A stretch of DNA of 64,000 bases, taken from Bacteroidaceae bacterium (lineage in GTDB: Bacteria > Bacteroidota > Bacteroidia > Bacteroidales > Bacteroidaceae). The DNA is taken from contig JAFXVZ010000044.1 in NCBI GenBank assembly GCA_017534535.1, positions 104,434 to 168,433 of the forward strand. The letters are read 5' to 3'. Shown piece by piece: positions 34,468 to 43,357 of this stretch. A program made the position numbers and the translations under genes. The notes under the pieces are model-generated. The model was not told the origin of the DNA, did not search any database, and saw nothing but the letters and a program-made list of their open reading frames with translations. The first letter of the stretch is position 1. Each line of letters opens with the position of its first letter.

Positions 34468-34541
34468 AAACGGCTCGATTACTTCAAGTAAACGGCTCGA
34501 TTACTTCGGGAGGATGCCCCGATTACTCCGACTAATCGAGG
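34468..34541. repeat. 22-bp tandem repeats and hairpin upstream of the peptide cluster
   Basis: AAACGGCTCGATTACTTC occurs at 34468 and 34490, and a diverged third unit (GGATGCCCCGATTACTCC) at 34512, each 22 bp apart. An inverted partner follows: GCCCCGATTA (34517-34526) pairs with TAATCGAGGC (34533-34542, one mismatch). The array is 130 bp upstream of the cluster promoter in a 360-bp gap that otherwise holds only the promoter and a terminator. Confidence 0.65.
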
Positions 34542-34590
34542 CTTTCTCTTCTACCACCGTTTTTGGGTCCTTTTTTATGCATTTTTATGC

Positions 34591-34630
34591 AATGAAGCTC
34601 CTCCGCTTGAATCAAGGGAGGAGCTTCATT
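34591..34630. terminator. Terminator of the MFS gene
   Basis: AATGAAGCTCCTCC (34591-34604) and GGAGGAGCTTCATT (34617-34630) are a perfect 14-bp stem with a 12-nt loop; the minus strand continues GCATAAAAATGCATAAAAAA. Confidence 0.8.
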
Positions 34631-34646
34631 ATATGCTTTACATCAA

Positions 34647-36005
34647 TTATTCTTTCTCCTTAATGATAAACACAGCACAAGCACCAAGGATGAGCATAAT
34701 GCCTGCAATCACCATCATATTGATCTCCGGAGATAGGCCTCCAGCTGGCGTCATTAGGCTCAGAATAGTGCCACCCAAAGCAGCTGCAACTATCTGAGGC
34801 ACACAGATAGTACCATTGAAGAGGCCAAGGTAGGTACCCATGTGACCACCAGTAAGCGCATTTGTCAGAATGGTGAAAGGCAAAGCCAACATAGCCGCCC
34901 AAGCGCATCCTATGAGCAGGAAGCTCAAGAACAAAGCATACTGGTTATGAACGAAATAGATAGAGATGAAACCAATGCCACCTAATACCAAGCTCAGTGC
35001 ATAGACGAACTTGCGATTTTTGAACAGAGGAATCACCATAGCCCAAAGTACTGAACCAATGGCCTGTACAGCAAAAATCACACCAACCCAGTTGCCTGCT
35101 TCCTGATACTGAGGACTAGTTGTGTCAAGTACCAACTTCTGTACACCATTCACCACATTGCTTACTGTTGGAGCATCAAATACGTTAGCGGCAATTGATC
35201 CTGCGGTGTAAGTCCACATAAACATAAAGGCAAACCAGCAGAAAAACTGAACCAAACCTACCGTCCAGAAGGCTTTAGGTGCCTTCACCAACAGCTTAAA
35301 CATATTGGTCTTCTCTTTCTTTGATTCTTCGGTAATGCCGTGATATTCTGCATACTCCTGAGGAGGATACTCCTTTATCTTCATGGTGGTATAGATGACG
35401 CATAGAATCAAAATGATTGCACCAATGTAGAAAGAGTAAATCACTGAATCAGGGATAACACCTGTTTCGGCTTCGTTCTTGATGCCAATCCAAGTAAAAA
35501 TGAATGGAAAGAGATAACCCACCAAGCTACCTGCATTGCAGAGGAAACTCTGGATGGAGTAAGCCAAGCCTTTCTGCTTGGTGTTTACCATATCGCCCAC
35601 CATCATCTTGAAAGGTTGCATCGCCATATTGATGCTGGTGTCGAGGAACATCAGTGAGAAGAGGCCAAAAATCATAGCTGTGCCTACTGCCATTCCGAAA
35701 CTACCTGCATTGGGCAGAAGGCACATCACAATCACCGCCACCAGTGATCCTATAAATAAATAAGGTATTCGACGTCCCCAACGAGTCCAGGTCCTATCAC
35801 TCCAAGCACCTACCAAAGGCTGAACAATGATACCAGCTAAAGGAGGTAAAATCCAGAAATAACTCAGGTTGTGGGGGTCTGCGCCCAAGGTAGAGAAAAT
35901 ACGACTGATGTTGGCGCTTTGTAAAGCGTATGCTATCTGCACGCCAAAGAAGCCGAAACTAATGTTCCAGAGCTTCCAAAAACTCTGATCGGGAATCTGT
36001 TTCAT
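34647..36005 (-). CDS. MFS sugar transporter (SLC45/GPH-like)
   Basis: A 452-residue inner-membrane permease with about 12 TM helices. The N-terminal half has the GPH/SLC45-type motif VGAWSDRTWTRWGRRIPY; such carriers move sucrose, maltose or related glycosides with protons. It is divergent from the DUF5009 gene, with face-to-face promoters. Nothing in it resembles a peptide exporter or a C39 peptidase, so it is unlikely to serve the peptide cluster downstream. Confidence 0.85.
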   Translation of the reverse strand: MKQIPDQSFWKLWNISFGFFGVQIAYALQSANISRIFSTLGADPHNLSYFWILPPLAGIIVQPLVGAWSDRTWTRWGRRIPYLFIGSLVAVIVMCLLPNAGSFGMAVGTAMIFGLFSLMFLDTSINMAMQPFKMMVGDMVNTKQKGLAYSIQSFLCNAGSLVGYLFPFIFTWIGIKNEAETGVIPDSVIYSFYIGAIILILCVIYTTMKIKEYPPQEYAEYHGITEESKKEKTNMFKLLVKAPKAFWTVGLVQFFCWFAFMFMWTYTAGSIAANVFDAPTVSNVVNGVQKLVLDTTSPQYQEAGNWVGVIFAVQAIGSVLWAMVIPLFKNRKFVYALSLVLGGIGFISIYFVHNQYALFLSFLLIGCAWAAMLALPFTILTNALTGGHMGTYLGLFNGTICVPQIVAAALGGTILSLMTPAGGLSPEINMMVIAGIMLILGACAVFIIKEKE

Positions 36006-36037
36006 GTTCTTATCTTTAATTTAAGGTTTTCTATGGG

Positions 36038-36066
36038 CAAAGTTATTAATTTTTTTATTACCTTTG
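36038..36066. promoter_or_regulatory. Divergent promoters, MFS and DUF5009 genes
   Basis: TAACTTTG on the minus strand (36045-36038) lies 33 bp before the MFS start. TACCTTTG on the plus strand (36059-36066) lies 25 bp before the DUF5009 start. The boxes are 13 bp apart. Confidence 0.7.
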
Positions 36067-36091
36067 CATATTAAAACTTAAAAAATGTGCT

Positions 36092-37210
36092 ATGGATAAG
36101 CAGAAAATGCCTCAGCGTTTACAGTCGCTCGACGCTTTACGAGGCTTCGATATGTTCTTTATCATGGGAGGTGCCACTTTGATCGCCTCTATAGCGACGT
36201 TTTGGCCCAATGATTTCACCCAGTGGCTTGCCACACAGATGGATCATGTGAAGTGGGATGGCTTGGCACATCATGACACCATCTTCCCACTCTTCCTCTT
36301 CATTGCTGGTATCTCATTCCCTTTCTCATTGGAGAAGCAAAGGTACCAGGGCAAGAGCGAAGGTCAGATTTATAAGAAGATTATCCGTCGAGGCTTGACA
36401 TTGGTGCTTTTGGGCATCATCTATAATGGCTTTTTGGGGCATTGGGACTTTGCTAACGCTCGTTATGCCAGTGTATTGGCTCGCATCGGTTTGGCTTGGA
36501 TGTTTGGTGCTTTGATTTTCATGAATACTAAGTGGAAGACACGTGCCATCATTGTAGCAGTAATCTTGATAGGCTATTGGCTCGTTTCTGCTTTCGTGGG
36601 AGCACCTGACCATCCAGGAGCTGATCCGCTGACTCGTGAGGGATGTCTGGCTGGCTATATCGACCGCATTATGCTTCCTGGCAAGATTTACTATGGCGAC
36701 TACGACCCTGAAGGTATCTTTAGTACCATCCCTGCCATTGCTACGGCATTGTTGGGTATGTTTGCTGGCGAGTGGGTCAAGTATGAGAAGAAGGGCATTA
36801 CACCCACGAAGAAGGCTTTATATATGTTCTATGCAGGTATCGCCCTCTTGGTAATTGGCTTGATTTGGAACACTTTTTATCCAGCTAACAAGATGCTGTG
36901 GTCAAGTACTTTTGTGGTGTTGGTAGGCGCTTATTCCGTACTGATGTTCGCTTTGTTCTACTACATCATCGATGTGAAGAACCATCGTGGTTGGATTCTG
37001 TTCTTCGTGGTAATTGGTATGAATTCCATCACCATTTATCTGGCTCAGCATTTCATCAACTTCCAATACATCTCTAACCGAGTATTTGGTGGATTGATTG
37101 GTATGACATCAGAATCAGTTCAGCCGTTCCTCAATGCCGCAGGCTATGTGGCTATGTGCTGGCTGTTCCTCTACTTCCTGTATAAGAAAAAGGTATTCTT
37201 GAAGGTATAG
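36092..37210 (+). CDS. DUF5009/HGSNAT-like membrane acyltransferase
   Basis: A 372-residue membrane protein with about ten TM helices. The N-terminus has the LDALRGFDMFFIMGG motif followed by WDGLAHHDTIFPLFLFIAGI, as in heparan-alpha-glucosaminide N-acetyltransferase-like (DUF5009/YeiB-type) proteins. Such proteins are thought to acetylate sugars across the membrane using cytosolic acetyl-CoA. Pairing with a divergent sugar permease fits glycan handling. The substrate is unknown. Confidence 0.85.
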   Translation: MDKQKMPQRLQSLDALRGFDMFFIMGGATLIASIATFWPNDFTQWLATQMDHVKWDGLAHHDTIFPLFLFIAGISFPFSLEKQRYQGKSEGQIYKKIIRRGLTLVLLGIIYNGFLGHWDFANARYASVLARIGLAWMFGALIFMNTKWKTRAIIVAVILIGYWLVSAFVGAPDHPGADPLTREGCLAGYIDRIMLPGKIYYGDYDPEGIFSTIPAIATALLGMFAGEWVKYEKKGITPTKKALYMFYAGIALLVIGLIWNTFYPANKMLWSSTFVVLVGAYSVLMFALFYYIIDVKNHRGWILFFVVIGMNSITIYLAQHFINFQYISNRVFGGLIGMTSESVQPFLNAAGYVAMCWLFLYFLYKKKVFLKV

Positions 37211-37221
37211 TTATAGTTTAT

Positions 37222-37262
37222 TTTGAGGTTGCAAGAAAAAGTATTAATTTTGCAACCTCAAA
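37222..37262 (+). promoter_or_regulatory. prfC promoter embedded in a perfect palindrome
   Basis: TTTG (37222-37225), 19 bp, then TAATTTTG (37245-37252) form a good promoter 25 bp before prfC. TTTGAGGTTGCAA (37222-37234) and TTGCAACCTCAAA (37250-37262) are perfect inverted copies that include the TTTG of both boxes. It could be an operator, or a terminator for the upstream gene reused as a promoter. Confidence 0.65.
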
Positions 37263-37277
37263 TTTTACTCAGACGAT

Positions 37278-38846
37278 ATGAACAACGAGATAGCGAGAAG
37301 GCGCACGTTCGCCATTGTGGCACATCCTGATGCTGGTAAGACATCATTGACAGAAAAGCTGTTGCTGTTTGGAGGACAGATTCAGGTGGCTGGTGCTGTG
37401 AAGAGTAATAAGATACGCAAGACGGCAACCTCCGACTGGATGGACATTGAGAAGCAACGTGGCATCTCTGTCACTACTTCAGTGTTAGAGTTCGATTACA
37501 ACGATTATAAGATTAATATTCTCGATACACCTGGTCACCAGGACTTTGCCGAGGATACTTATCGAACCCTGACGGCAGTGGATAGTGTGATTATCGTCAT
37601 AGATGCCGCTAAGGGTGTGGAAAGTCAGACCCTGAAACTGATGGAGGTGTGTCGCATGAGGAATACTCCTGTGATTATTTTTGTGAATAAGATGGACCGT
37701 GAGGGTAAAGACCCCATTGACTTGCTCGACGAACTGGAGGAACAACTCTGTATAAGTGTGCGACCTCTATCATGGCCTATCGATATGGGTCAGCGTTTCA
37801 AGGGTGTGTATAACATCTATGAGCAGAAGTTGAACCTTTTCCAACCTTCTAAGCAGGTAGTGACTGAGAAGGTGGAAGTGGATATTCATACATCTGAGCT
37901 TGAAAATCATATTGGTGATAAACAGGCTGAACAGCTTCGCAATGATCTGGAGTTGCTATCTGGTGTCTATCCCGACTTCGATAGGGAGGAATATCTGCAA
38001 GGCAAGTTGGCACCTGTGTTCTTTGGCTCAGCCTTGAACAATTTTGGCGTGCAGGAGTTACTGGATTGCTTTGTGGAAATTGCTCCTTGTCCTCGTCCTG
38101 TGATGGCGACTGAGCGTGAAGTGAATCCTGAAGAGTCTAAATTTACAGGCTTCGTTTTCAAGATTACTGCAAATATCGACCCTAACCATCGTTCTTGCAT
38201 AGCTTTCTGCAAGGTTTGCTCTGGCAAGTTCATTCGCAATACCCCTTATTATCATGTTCGCCACGATAAGACCATGCGATTTACCTCGCCTGTACAGTTC
38301 ATGGCGCAACGCAAGAGTACGGTGGATGAGGCTTGGGCGGGCGATATTATTGGCTTACCCGACAATGGCATCTTCAAGATAGGTGACACCTTGACTGAGG
38401 GTGAACACCTGCATTTCCGTGGGTTGCCCAGCTTCTCTCCTGAGATGTTCAAATACATTGAGAATGCTGACCCTATGAAGCAGAAACAGTTGGCGAAGGG
38501 TATCGACCAATTGATGGATGAGGGTGTGGCTCAGTTGTTCGTGAATCAGTTCAACGGACGCAAGATAATAGGCACAGTTGGTCAATTGCAGTTTGAGGTG
38601 ATTCAGTATCGCTTGCTGAATGAATACAATGCAAGTTGTCGTTGGGAACCTGCTCCCCTTTACAAGGCTTGTTGGATTGAGAGCGATGACGCTTCTGAGT
38701 TGCAAGATTTTATGAAGCGTAAGTATCAGTATATGGCAAAGGATCGTGAGGGCCGCGATGTTTATTTGGCTGATAGTGCATATGTATTAAGCATGGCTCA
38801 GCAGGACTTTAAGCACATCAAGTTTCACTTTACGTCGGAGTTTTAA
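37278..38846 (+). CDS. prfC: Peptide chain release factor 3
   Basis: A 522-residue translational GTPase that recycles RF1/RF2 after termination. G1 is [15 protein letters not shown], the RF3-specific stretch is [17 protein letters not shown]3 is DTPGHQDF and G4 is NKMDRE. Length and motifs match RF3 rather than EF-G. It is transcribed alone and ends 27 bp from the convergent FemAB-like gene. Confidence 0.96.
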   Translation: MNNEIARRRTFAIVAHPDAGKTSLTEKLLLFGGQIQVAGAVKSNKIRKTATSDWMDIEKQRGISVTTSVLEFDYNDYKINILDTPGHQDFAEDTYRTLTAVDSVIIVIDAAKGVESQTLKLMEVCRMRNTPVIIFVNKMDREGKDPIDLLDELEEQLCISVRPLSWPIDMGQRFKGVYNIYEQKLNLFQPSKQVVTEKVEVDIHTSELENHIGDKQAEQLRNDLELLSGVYPDFDREEYLQGKLAPVFFGSALNNFGVQELLDCFVEIAPCPRPVMATEREVNPEESKFTGFVFKITANIDPNHRSCIAFCKVCSGKFIRNTPYYHVRHDKTMRFTSPVQFMAQRKSTVDEAWAGDIIGLPDNGIFKIGDTLTEGEHLHFRGLPSFSPEMFKYIENADPMKQKQLAKGIDQLMDEGVAQLFVNQFNGRKIIGTVGQLQFEVIQYRLLNEYNASCRWEPAPLYKACWIESDDASELQDFMKRKYQYMAKDREGRDVYLADSAYVLSMAQQDFKHIKFHFTSEF

Positions 38847-38873
38847 CGATTGTCAAGGTCGAAAAGCAGCTTT

Positions 38874-39875
38874 TCAATTATAAAGCCAGAGACACAGCTT
38901 ATTCAACCATTGCCACCTGAATTTGAACCAGCGACGTGTACTGGATTGCTCTCCTCCAAAGCGAAGGACAAAATCTCGATAGCCATGCTTGCGGAAAGGA
39001 GTGCCCACGTCCATAAACTCCAAATGCTTGAAACCTCGTTCCTGGGCATCAGTCAAGGCCTTCCATACTGCCATCACCCCAGGATATTCTCTTAAGTATG
39101 TCTTGTTCATACCTCCAGAGAACCACAGAAAGGCAGTATCGCCAGAATAGATGCACACACATCCACCTATAATTTTCTGCTGATGTTCAACAACGAAGAT
39201 GCGGAAGCGTTGCCAAGACTCACCGATGTGTACACCTTTGATGCCTTGATGTATCTGGTGGAAGAACTCGATGGCAGGAAAATGTTTCCTGATCTTCGAG
39301 AGGTAATTGCGCTTCAGCATCAAAGCAAATTCATTAATCTCTGTTTCTGTGTCGGCTATCCCTGTAAGCACATCATTCTTTAGTGCCTTGCGCACTTGTC
39401 GCCTTCTGGATGTACTGAATGTTTGCTCTACAGGAGAACTATCAAATGTATTCCTGACCCTGAGCCATTTCACAGGAAAGAATTGTTGTTGACGGAATGT
39501 TCCATAACCTGATAGAGGGGTGGGCAAATTCCTGACCTCAATTACAAAGCATCCCATGCGGTTGGCATATCTGCAAACTTCTTTCAACATCTCGGCAAAC
39601 AATGTCTCACGTTGGTCATCGGAACAGAAATATTCGCCTGTGCCGTAGGAAACACAACGCCGTATAATATAAAAAGGAAGGAAGCGTACAATGCGTTGCA
39701 CCACCACCAACATCTTTGCCAATAAGGCTCCCTCTTCGCTAACTGTTAGCAATAGGGGGTTGCACCCGGGTGTCCCCTCGAAGATGTGGAACAGGGCAGT
39801 AGAGTGGAATGTGTCTTGACCTGGCAGGTCGGGCACATGACTTCCTCGGTAATATGATGTCAGTTTTATGGCCAT
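38874..39875 (-). CDS. FemAB/GNAT-type acyltransferase
   Basis: A 333-residue protein with the double GNAT fold of FemAB-related aminoacyl or acyl transferases. The N-terminal half shows the usual substrate-recognition layout; the C-terminal half carries FFHQIHQGIK, IGGCVCIYSGDTAFLWFSGG and LEFMDVGTPFRKHGYRDF, seen in this superfamily. It may modify cell-wall peptide, lipid or exopolysaccharide precursors. ATG 39875 is used; an upstream TTG at 39884 lies inside the -7 box. The predicted transcript would then be nearly leaderless. Confidence 0.75.
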   Translation of the reverse strand: MAIKLTSYYRGSHVPDLPGQDTFHSTALFHIFEGTPGCNPLLLTVSEEGALLAKMLVVVQRIVRFLPFYIIRRCVSYGTGEYFCSDDQRETLFAEMLKEVCRYANRMGCFVIEVRNLPTPLSGYGTFRQQQFFPVKWLRVRNTFDSSPVEQTFSTSRRRQVRKALKNDVLTGIADTETEINEFALMLKRNYLSKIRKHFPAIEFFHQIHQGIKGVHIGESWQRFRIFVVEHQQKIIGGCVCIYSGDTAFLWFSGGMNKTYLREYPGVMAVWKALTDAQERGFKHLEFMDVGTPFRKHGYRDFVLRFGGEQSSTRRWFKFRWQWLNKLCLWLYN

Positions 39876-39881
39876 ACGTGG

Positions 39882-39911
39882 CAAAGATATAAATAAAAGT
39901 TCGTAACTTTG
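39882..39911. promoter_or_regulatory. Divergent promoters, FemAB-like and kdsC
   Basis: TATCTTTG on the minus strand (39889-39882) and TAACTTTG on the plus strand (39904-39911) are only 14 bp apart. Each would overlap the other's -33 region. The -33 boxes themselves are not clear. Confidence 0.6.
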
Positions 39912-39928
39912 CTAAAAAATTGCAGAAT

Positions 39929-40459
39929 ATGGGTGTAATCGACTATGATTTGCGTAAGATTAAGGCACTGCTGTTCGATATAGATGGGGTGTTAAGTGCT
40001 AATGTGGTGTCTATCGATGCCGAAGGAGTACCTATGCGTACGGTGAACATCAAGGATGGCTATGCCATGCATCGAGCTGCGCAACTGGGTGTGAATATGG
40101 GTATTATCACAGGTGGTACTGCTGAACCTGTGAGGCATCGTTATGAGAAACTGGGCTTAAAGTCTGAGAATATCGTGCTTGGAGCTGCTCGGAAGATTGT
40201 ATCTTATGAGGAGTACAAGCAACGCTATGGCTTACAGGATGAGGAAATCCTCTTTGTGGGTGATGACATTCCTGATATTGAAATCATGCAGGTATGTGGC
40301 TTGCCATGTTGTCCCAATGATGCTGCTCCTGAAGTGAAAGCTGTGGCGAAATATATCTCTCCTTGCAATGGTGGCTATGGCGTAGGTCGTGATATAGTGG
40401 AACAATACCTCAAGGCAAATGACTTGTGGATGCACAATGCAGAGGCGTTTGGATGGTGA
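39929..40459 (+). CDS. kdsC: 3-deoxy-D-manno-octulosonate-8-phosphate phosphatase (KdsC-type HAD)
   Basis: A 176-residue HAD-superfamily phosphatase that makes KDO for lipopolysaccharide. HAD motif I is FDIDGVLS, motif II is GIITGG, the conserved Lys is in LGAARK, and motif III/IV is FVGDDIPDIEIM. The absence of a large cap and the small size match KdsC, which works as a tetramer. ATG 39929 (MGVIDYDL) is used instead of the upstream TTG. The gene ends 3 bp from the convergent maf gene. Confidence 0.9.
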   Translation: MGVIDYDLRKIKALLFDIDGVLSANVVSIDAEGVPMRTVNIKDGYAMHRAAQLGVNMGIITGGTAEPVRHRYEKLGLKSENIVLGAARKIVSYEEYKQRYGLQDEEILFVGDDIPDIEIMQVCGLPCCPNDAAPEVKAVAKYISPCNGGYGVGRDIVEQYLKANDLWMHNAEAFGW

Positions 40460-40462
40460 CAA

Positions 40463-41047
40463 TTAGATAAACTTCTTTAGTTCTGTATAGAGTCTTTGCA
40501 CTGGTAGTCCCATCACGTTAAAGTAGCTACCTTCAATGCGTTCAACTCCAATGTAACCAATCCATTCCTGAACTCCATAAGAACCAGCTTTGTCGAATGG
40601 CTTGTAATGATTAACGTAATAAGTTATTTCTGCATTGCTAAGTTGGGCAAACGACACTTTGGTCTCGGCATAAAAACTGTGTTGTTTTTGGGTGGTGGTG
40701 AGCGTTACACCTGTAAACACTTCGTGTGTCTGTCCTGATAACTGTTGCAACATATGAATGGCATCCTCATAACCTTCTGGCTTACCTAACACATGTCCAT
40801 TGAGCCATACAATGGTGTCTGCTGTAATGATAAGCTGATTTGGTCGCAACAAAAATTTATAGGCATCTGCCTTTTCCTTAGATATATATAGAGGTATGTC
40901 GCCACCTTGCAGCTCAACAGGGTATGACTCATCGATATCAGGCAAAGTTCGTACTTCATATTCTATGCCCAAACCCGATAACAACTCTTTGCGTCTTGGC
41001 GAGTTACTTGCTAAAATTATATGATAAGGATAATGCATATTGTTCAT
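40463..41047 (-). CDS. maf: Maf-like nucleotide pyrophosphatase
   Basis: A 194-residue Maf/Ham1-fold protein that hydrolyses non-canonical or canonical NTPs (dTTP/UTP-type), cytosolic. Diagnostic motifs are ILASNSPRRKELLSGLG, the catalytic ADTIVWLNGHVLGKP, and GSYGVQEWIGYIGVERIEGS. It lies 8 bp downstream of the TPR gene and is probably co-transcribed. ATG 41038 (MHYPYHII) is an alternative start. Confidence 0.93.
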   Translation of the reverse strand: MNNMHYPYHIILASNSPRRKELLSGLGIEYEVRTLPDIDESYPVELQGGDIPLYISKEKADAYKFLLRPNQLIITADTIVWLNGHVLGKPEGYEDAIHMLQQLSGQTHEVFTGVTLTTTQKQHSFYAETKVSFAQLSNAEITYYVNHYKPFDKAGSYGVQEWIGYIGVERIEGSYFNVMGLPVQRLYTELKKFI

Positions 41048-41055
41048 AGTTCATT

Positions 41056-43248
41056 CTAAATAATTTCCAACATCAGTTGTAGTTCGGTTTTGCTGAACCC
41101 TTTGTTTACCATCATATCTAAATCTGTGAGATACAATTCTCGGAAATCGTCAGAAAGGCTATTAGCTTGACGATAGCATAGTAGGGCACGTTTGAAATCG
41201 CCCTGACACCAAGCTATATGCCCAGCATTCAGCCAATCATTCCCATTCGGCTTGATGGCAAGTGCCTTATCACAATACTTTCGTGCCTGTTCCAACTTCC
41301 CCAGAGCAAAGCTACACCAAGCAATACCTCTCCAAGCCTTCAAATGATCCTCCTTTGTCAAATCCAACTGATAGAAGTGTTGCAAAGCCTCTTCGTATTT
41401 TTCTTGTTCCATCAACACACGAGCCAACTTATACATGAAGTTGAGATTTGCAGGCTCTAACTGGACAAGCTCCAAATAACAAGCCAATTCCTTGTCGGCT
41501 AGCCCAATATATCGATAGCAAGTTGCCAAACGCTTCAGTGTCCACTTGTTGCCAGGCTTGATAATGAGTGCTTTCTCATAGTAGTCAATGGCACTATCCA
41601 AAGAATGCGTCTTACCCATCTCAATTTCACAGCAGTAACCCATCCGCTGATAGACATCAGCATCTGCCACCTGCATCTGGTCCAAATCCTCATAAGCTTG
41701 GAATGCTTCAGTATAGTTCTCTGTCTTGAAACACACATCTGCTACCTTGCGGATAAACTCAGGGCGATGAAGGAGAGGTCTTAATGGCTCCATATCGTTC
41801 AGATATAGATATTGGTCGAATATGTTGACGAAATTTGTCTTGAACGGACTTAGCTTGTAGAATCGATAGAGGTCTTGGATGTAAAACCTTCGAATCACCT
41901 CTAAAGAGCTGGTACGCATGGTATAATTCTCTATGTTGGCCTCCTGCATCATCTCCTCCACCTGCTCATTCTTCAAACGACTGAAAGCTAACTTGCGCTT
42001 ATCGGGTGGCATTTGTTGCATCACCATAATCATCGAGTAGTTGTCGCTATCGCAGAACATACCCATCTGCAAAAAATTCATCTGCAATTTATTTTCCCCT
42101 TCGGGATGGATGCCCAAGGTTTTGATGACTTCTGAGTGCATCATGTCGAAAGGTAAGAACCAATTATGTATCTCATTGAAGAAAGTGAAACTCTTTAATC
42201 GTGAGAACGACACCATGTTGATGTCGCCACCCTCTTGTTGCAACTCCGCAATCTTACTCATCTTGTTATTCAGCTTAGGTCCTAAGTCGAACAGCCAATC
42301 AGGGTTCATGTCCATCTCTTCGTTCTCGTCTTGAAATGGGTGTTGCGTCTTTTGCTGGATATTCTTCATCACCTCAGGCACAATCTCCTCCTGCATGGTC
42401 TTGCTGATGCGTTCAGTTGCCTGACTCCTGATGAGTTGCATGATGACGGCATTCAAATCGCTGGTAAAGTCGGGTTTCTCCTCCTGAATCATACTCAGGC
42501 GGGTATTGATGCCAGGGTATAATTTAGTGCGGTCTGGTTGTTCGCACACAATTATCACGAAACCTACTTGAGCGCGAGCCCTTACTTGTGGGTCTTTGTG
42601 ATAGAACGCCTCCATAAGCCAGAATACCTTCTCAATGTCGAAGCATATAGTCAGGCTCAGGGTAACGGCACTCACCAATAGTGATAGGTCTTTGGCACTG
42701 ATGAGTTCAGATGAGAGATACTTATAGGCTATGTCTCTATCGGCATGAGTCCATTTGCTATTAGTCCAAGTTAGTGTGAATAGATCCTTCAACGCCGACT
42801 CGTGGATTTTCATATCTTCCATTAGCTTGGGTTCGTCGTTGGTGAGTTGATACAAGCTAATGCTGTCATTATAGGATTCTAAGATGTTTAGAATGGAGGT
42901 CATATTAAGGGGTAGAGGATGTTTCTTCAGCCTTTTCCTGATGGTATGGTAATAGGAGTTCGATACCTCGTCGAGCATGCTTAGCTTGGTTAGGTCGGCA
43001 ATGTTAAAGGCCTTGTTCATCAGTTCCTTGTACAAAGTCTCTCGCCCTGGGTCTCCTATTCCTTGCTCCATGTATTGCAACATAAAGTGGTAGGATGTCT
43101 GCATATCTTGCAGCTCCTGTTTCAACTGATAGTCGCTACTTGATTCATTCATAGATGACATCAGTACTAGGGCTTCCTTTAACCTGCCTTCCTCCAACAG
43201 GTCAATCACCTGCTCATGTTCGTTCAATATACTATCCTTATCCAACAT
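41056..43248 (-). CDS. Large TPR protein of unknown function
   Basis: A 730-residue cytosolic protein. ATG 43248 was chosen; the longer frame would use a TTG at 43269. The N-terminal ~450 residues are alpha-helical without a recognised family. The C-terminal ~250 residues carry clear TPR units, for example YTEAFQAYEDLDQMQVADAD, IDYYEKALIIKPGNKWTLK and ARKYCDKALAIKPNGNDW. It has no signal peptide or enzymatic motif. It is co-oriented with maf. Confidence 0.75.
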   Translation of the reverse strand: MLDKDSILNEHEQVIDLLEEGRLKEALVLMSSMNESSSDYQLKQELQDMQTSYHFMLQYMEQGIGDPGRETLYKELMNKAFNIADLTKLSMLDEVSNSYYHTIRKRLKKHPLPLNMTSILNILESYNDSISLYQLTNDEPKLMEDMKIHESALKDLFTLTWTNSKWTHADRDIAYKYLSSELISAKDLSLLVSAVTLSLTICFDIEKVFWLMEAFYHKDPQVRARAQVGFVIIVCEQPDRTKLYPGINTRLSMIQEEKPDFTSDLNAVIMQLIRSQATERISKTMQEEIVPEVMKNIQQKTQHPFQDENEEMDMNPDWLFDLGPKLNNKMSKIAELQQEGGDINMVSFSRLKSFTFFNEIHNWFLPFDMMHSEVIKTLGIHPEGENKLQMNFLQMGMFCDSDNYSMIMVMQQMPPDKRKLAFSRLKNEQVEEMMQEANIENYTMRTSSLEVIRRFYIQDLYRFYKLSPFKTNFVNIFDQYLYLNDMEPLRPLLHRPEFIRKVADVCFKTENYTEAFQAYEDLDQMQVADADVYQRMGYCCEIEMGKTHSLDSAIDYYEKALIIKPGNKWTLKRLATCYRYIGLADKELACYLELVQLEPANLNFMYKLARVLMEQEKYEEALQHFYQLDLTKEDHLKAWRGIAWCSFALGKLEQARKYCDKALAIKPNGNDWLNAGHIAWCQGDFKRALLCYRQANSLSDDFRELYLTDLDMMVNKGFSKTELQLMLEII

Positions 43249-43274
43249 TTCTTCATCGTCAATTGTCAATTGTC

Positions 43275-43340
43275 ACTTTTTGGTGCAGCGAGGGTAGTGT
43301 AAGCTTGCTTAGACTATACACTATGCTTAGACGCGACAAA
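43275..43340. repeat. Intergenic element related to that at 7773
   Basis: This stretch between the TPR gene and the porin gene matches 7773-7828 in its order of blocks: CTTTTTGG, GCAGCGAG, AAGCTTGCTT and CGCGAC. It also holds a direct repeat of GCTTAGAC and an inverted AGTGTA/TACACT. It contains no gene. Confidence 0.55.
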
Positions 43341-43357
43341 TAGGACGTAGCTAATCC

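Noticed and set aside
34468-34533. CRISPR array
   Set aside because: Only three units, contiguous with no unique spacers, one strongly diverged, and no cas genes anywhere in the window.
34647-36005. MFS protein as exporter of the leader peptides
   Set aside because: It has a GPH/SLC45 sugar-permease motif, no ATPase and no C39 peptidase domain, and a strong terminator separates it from the peptide genes.
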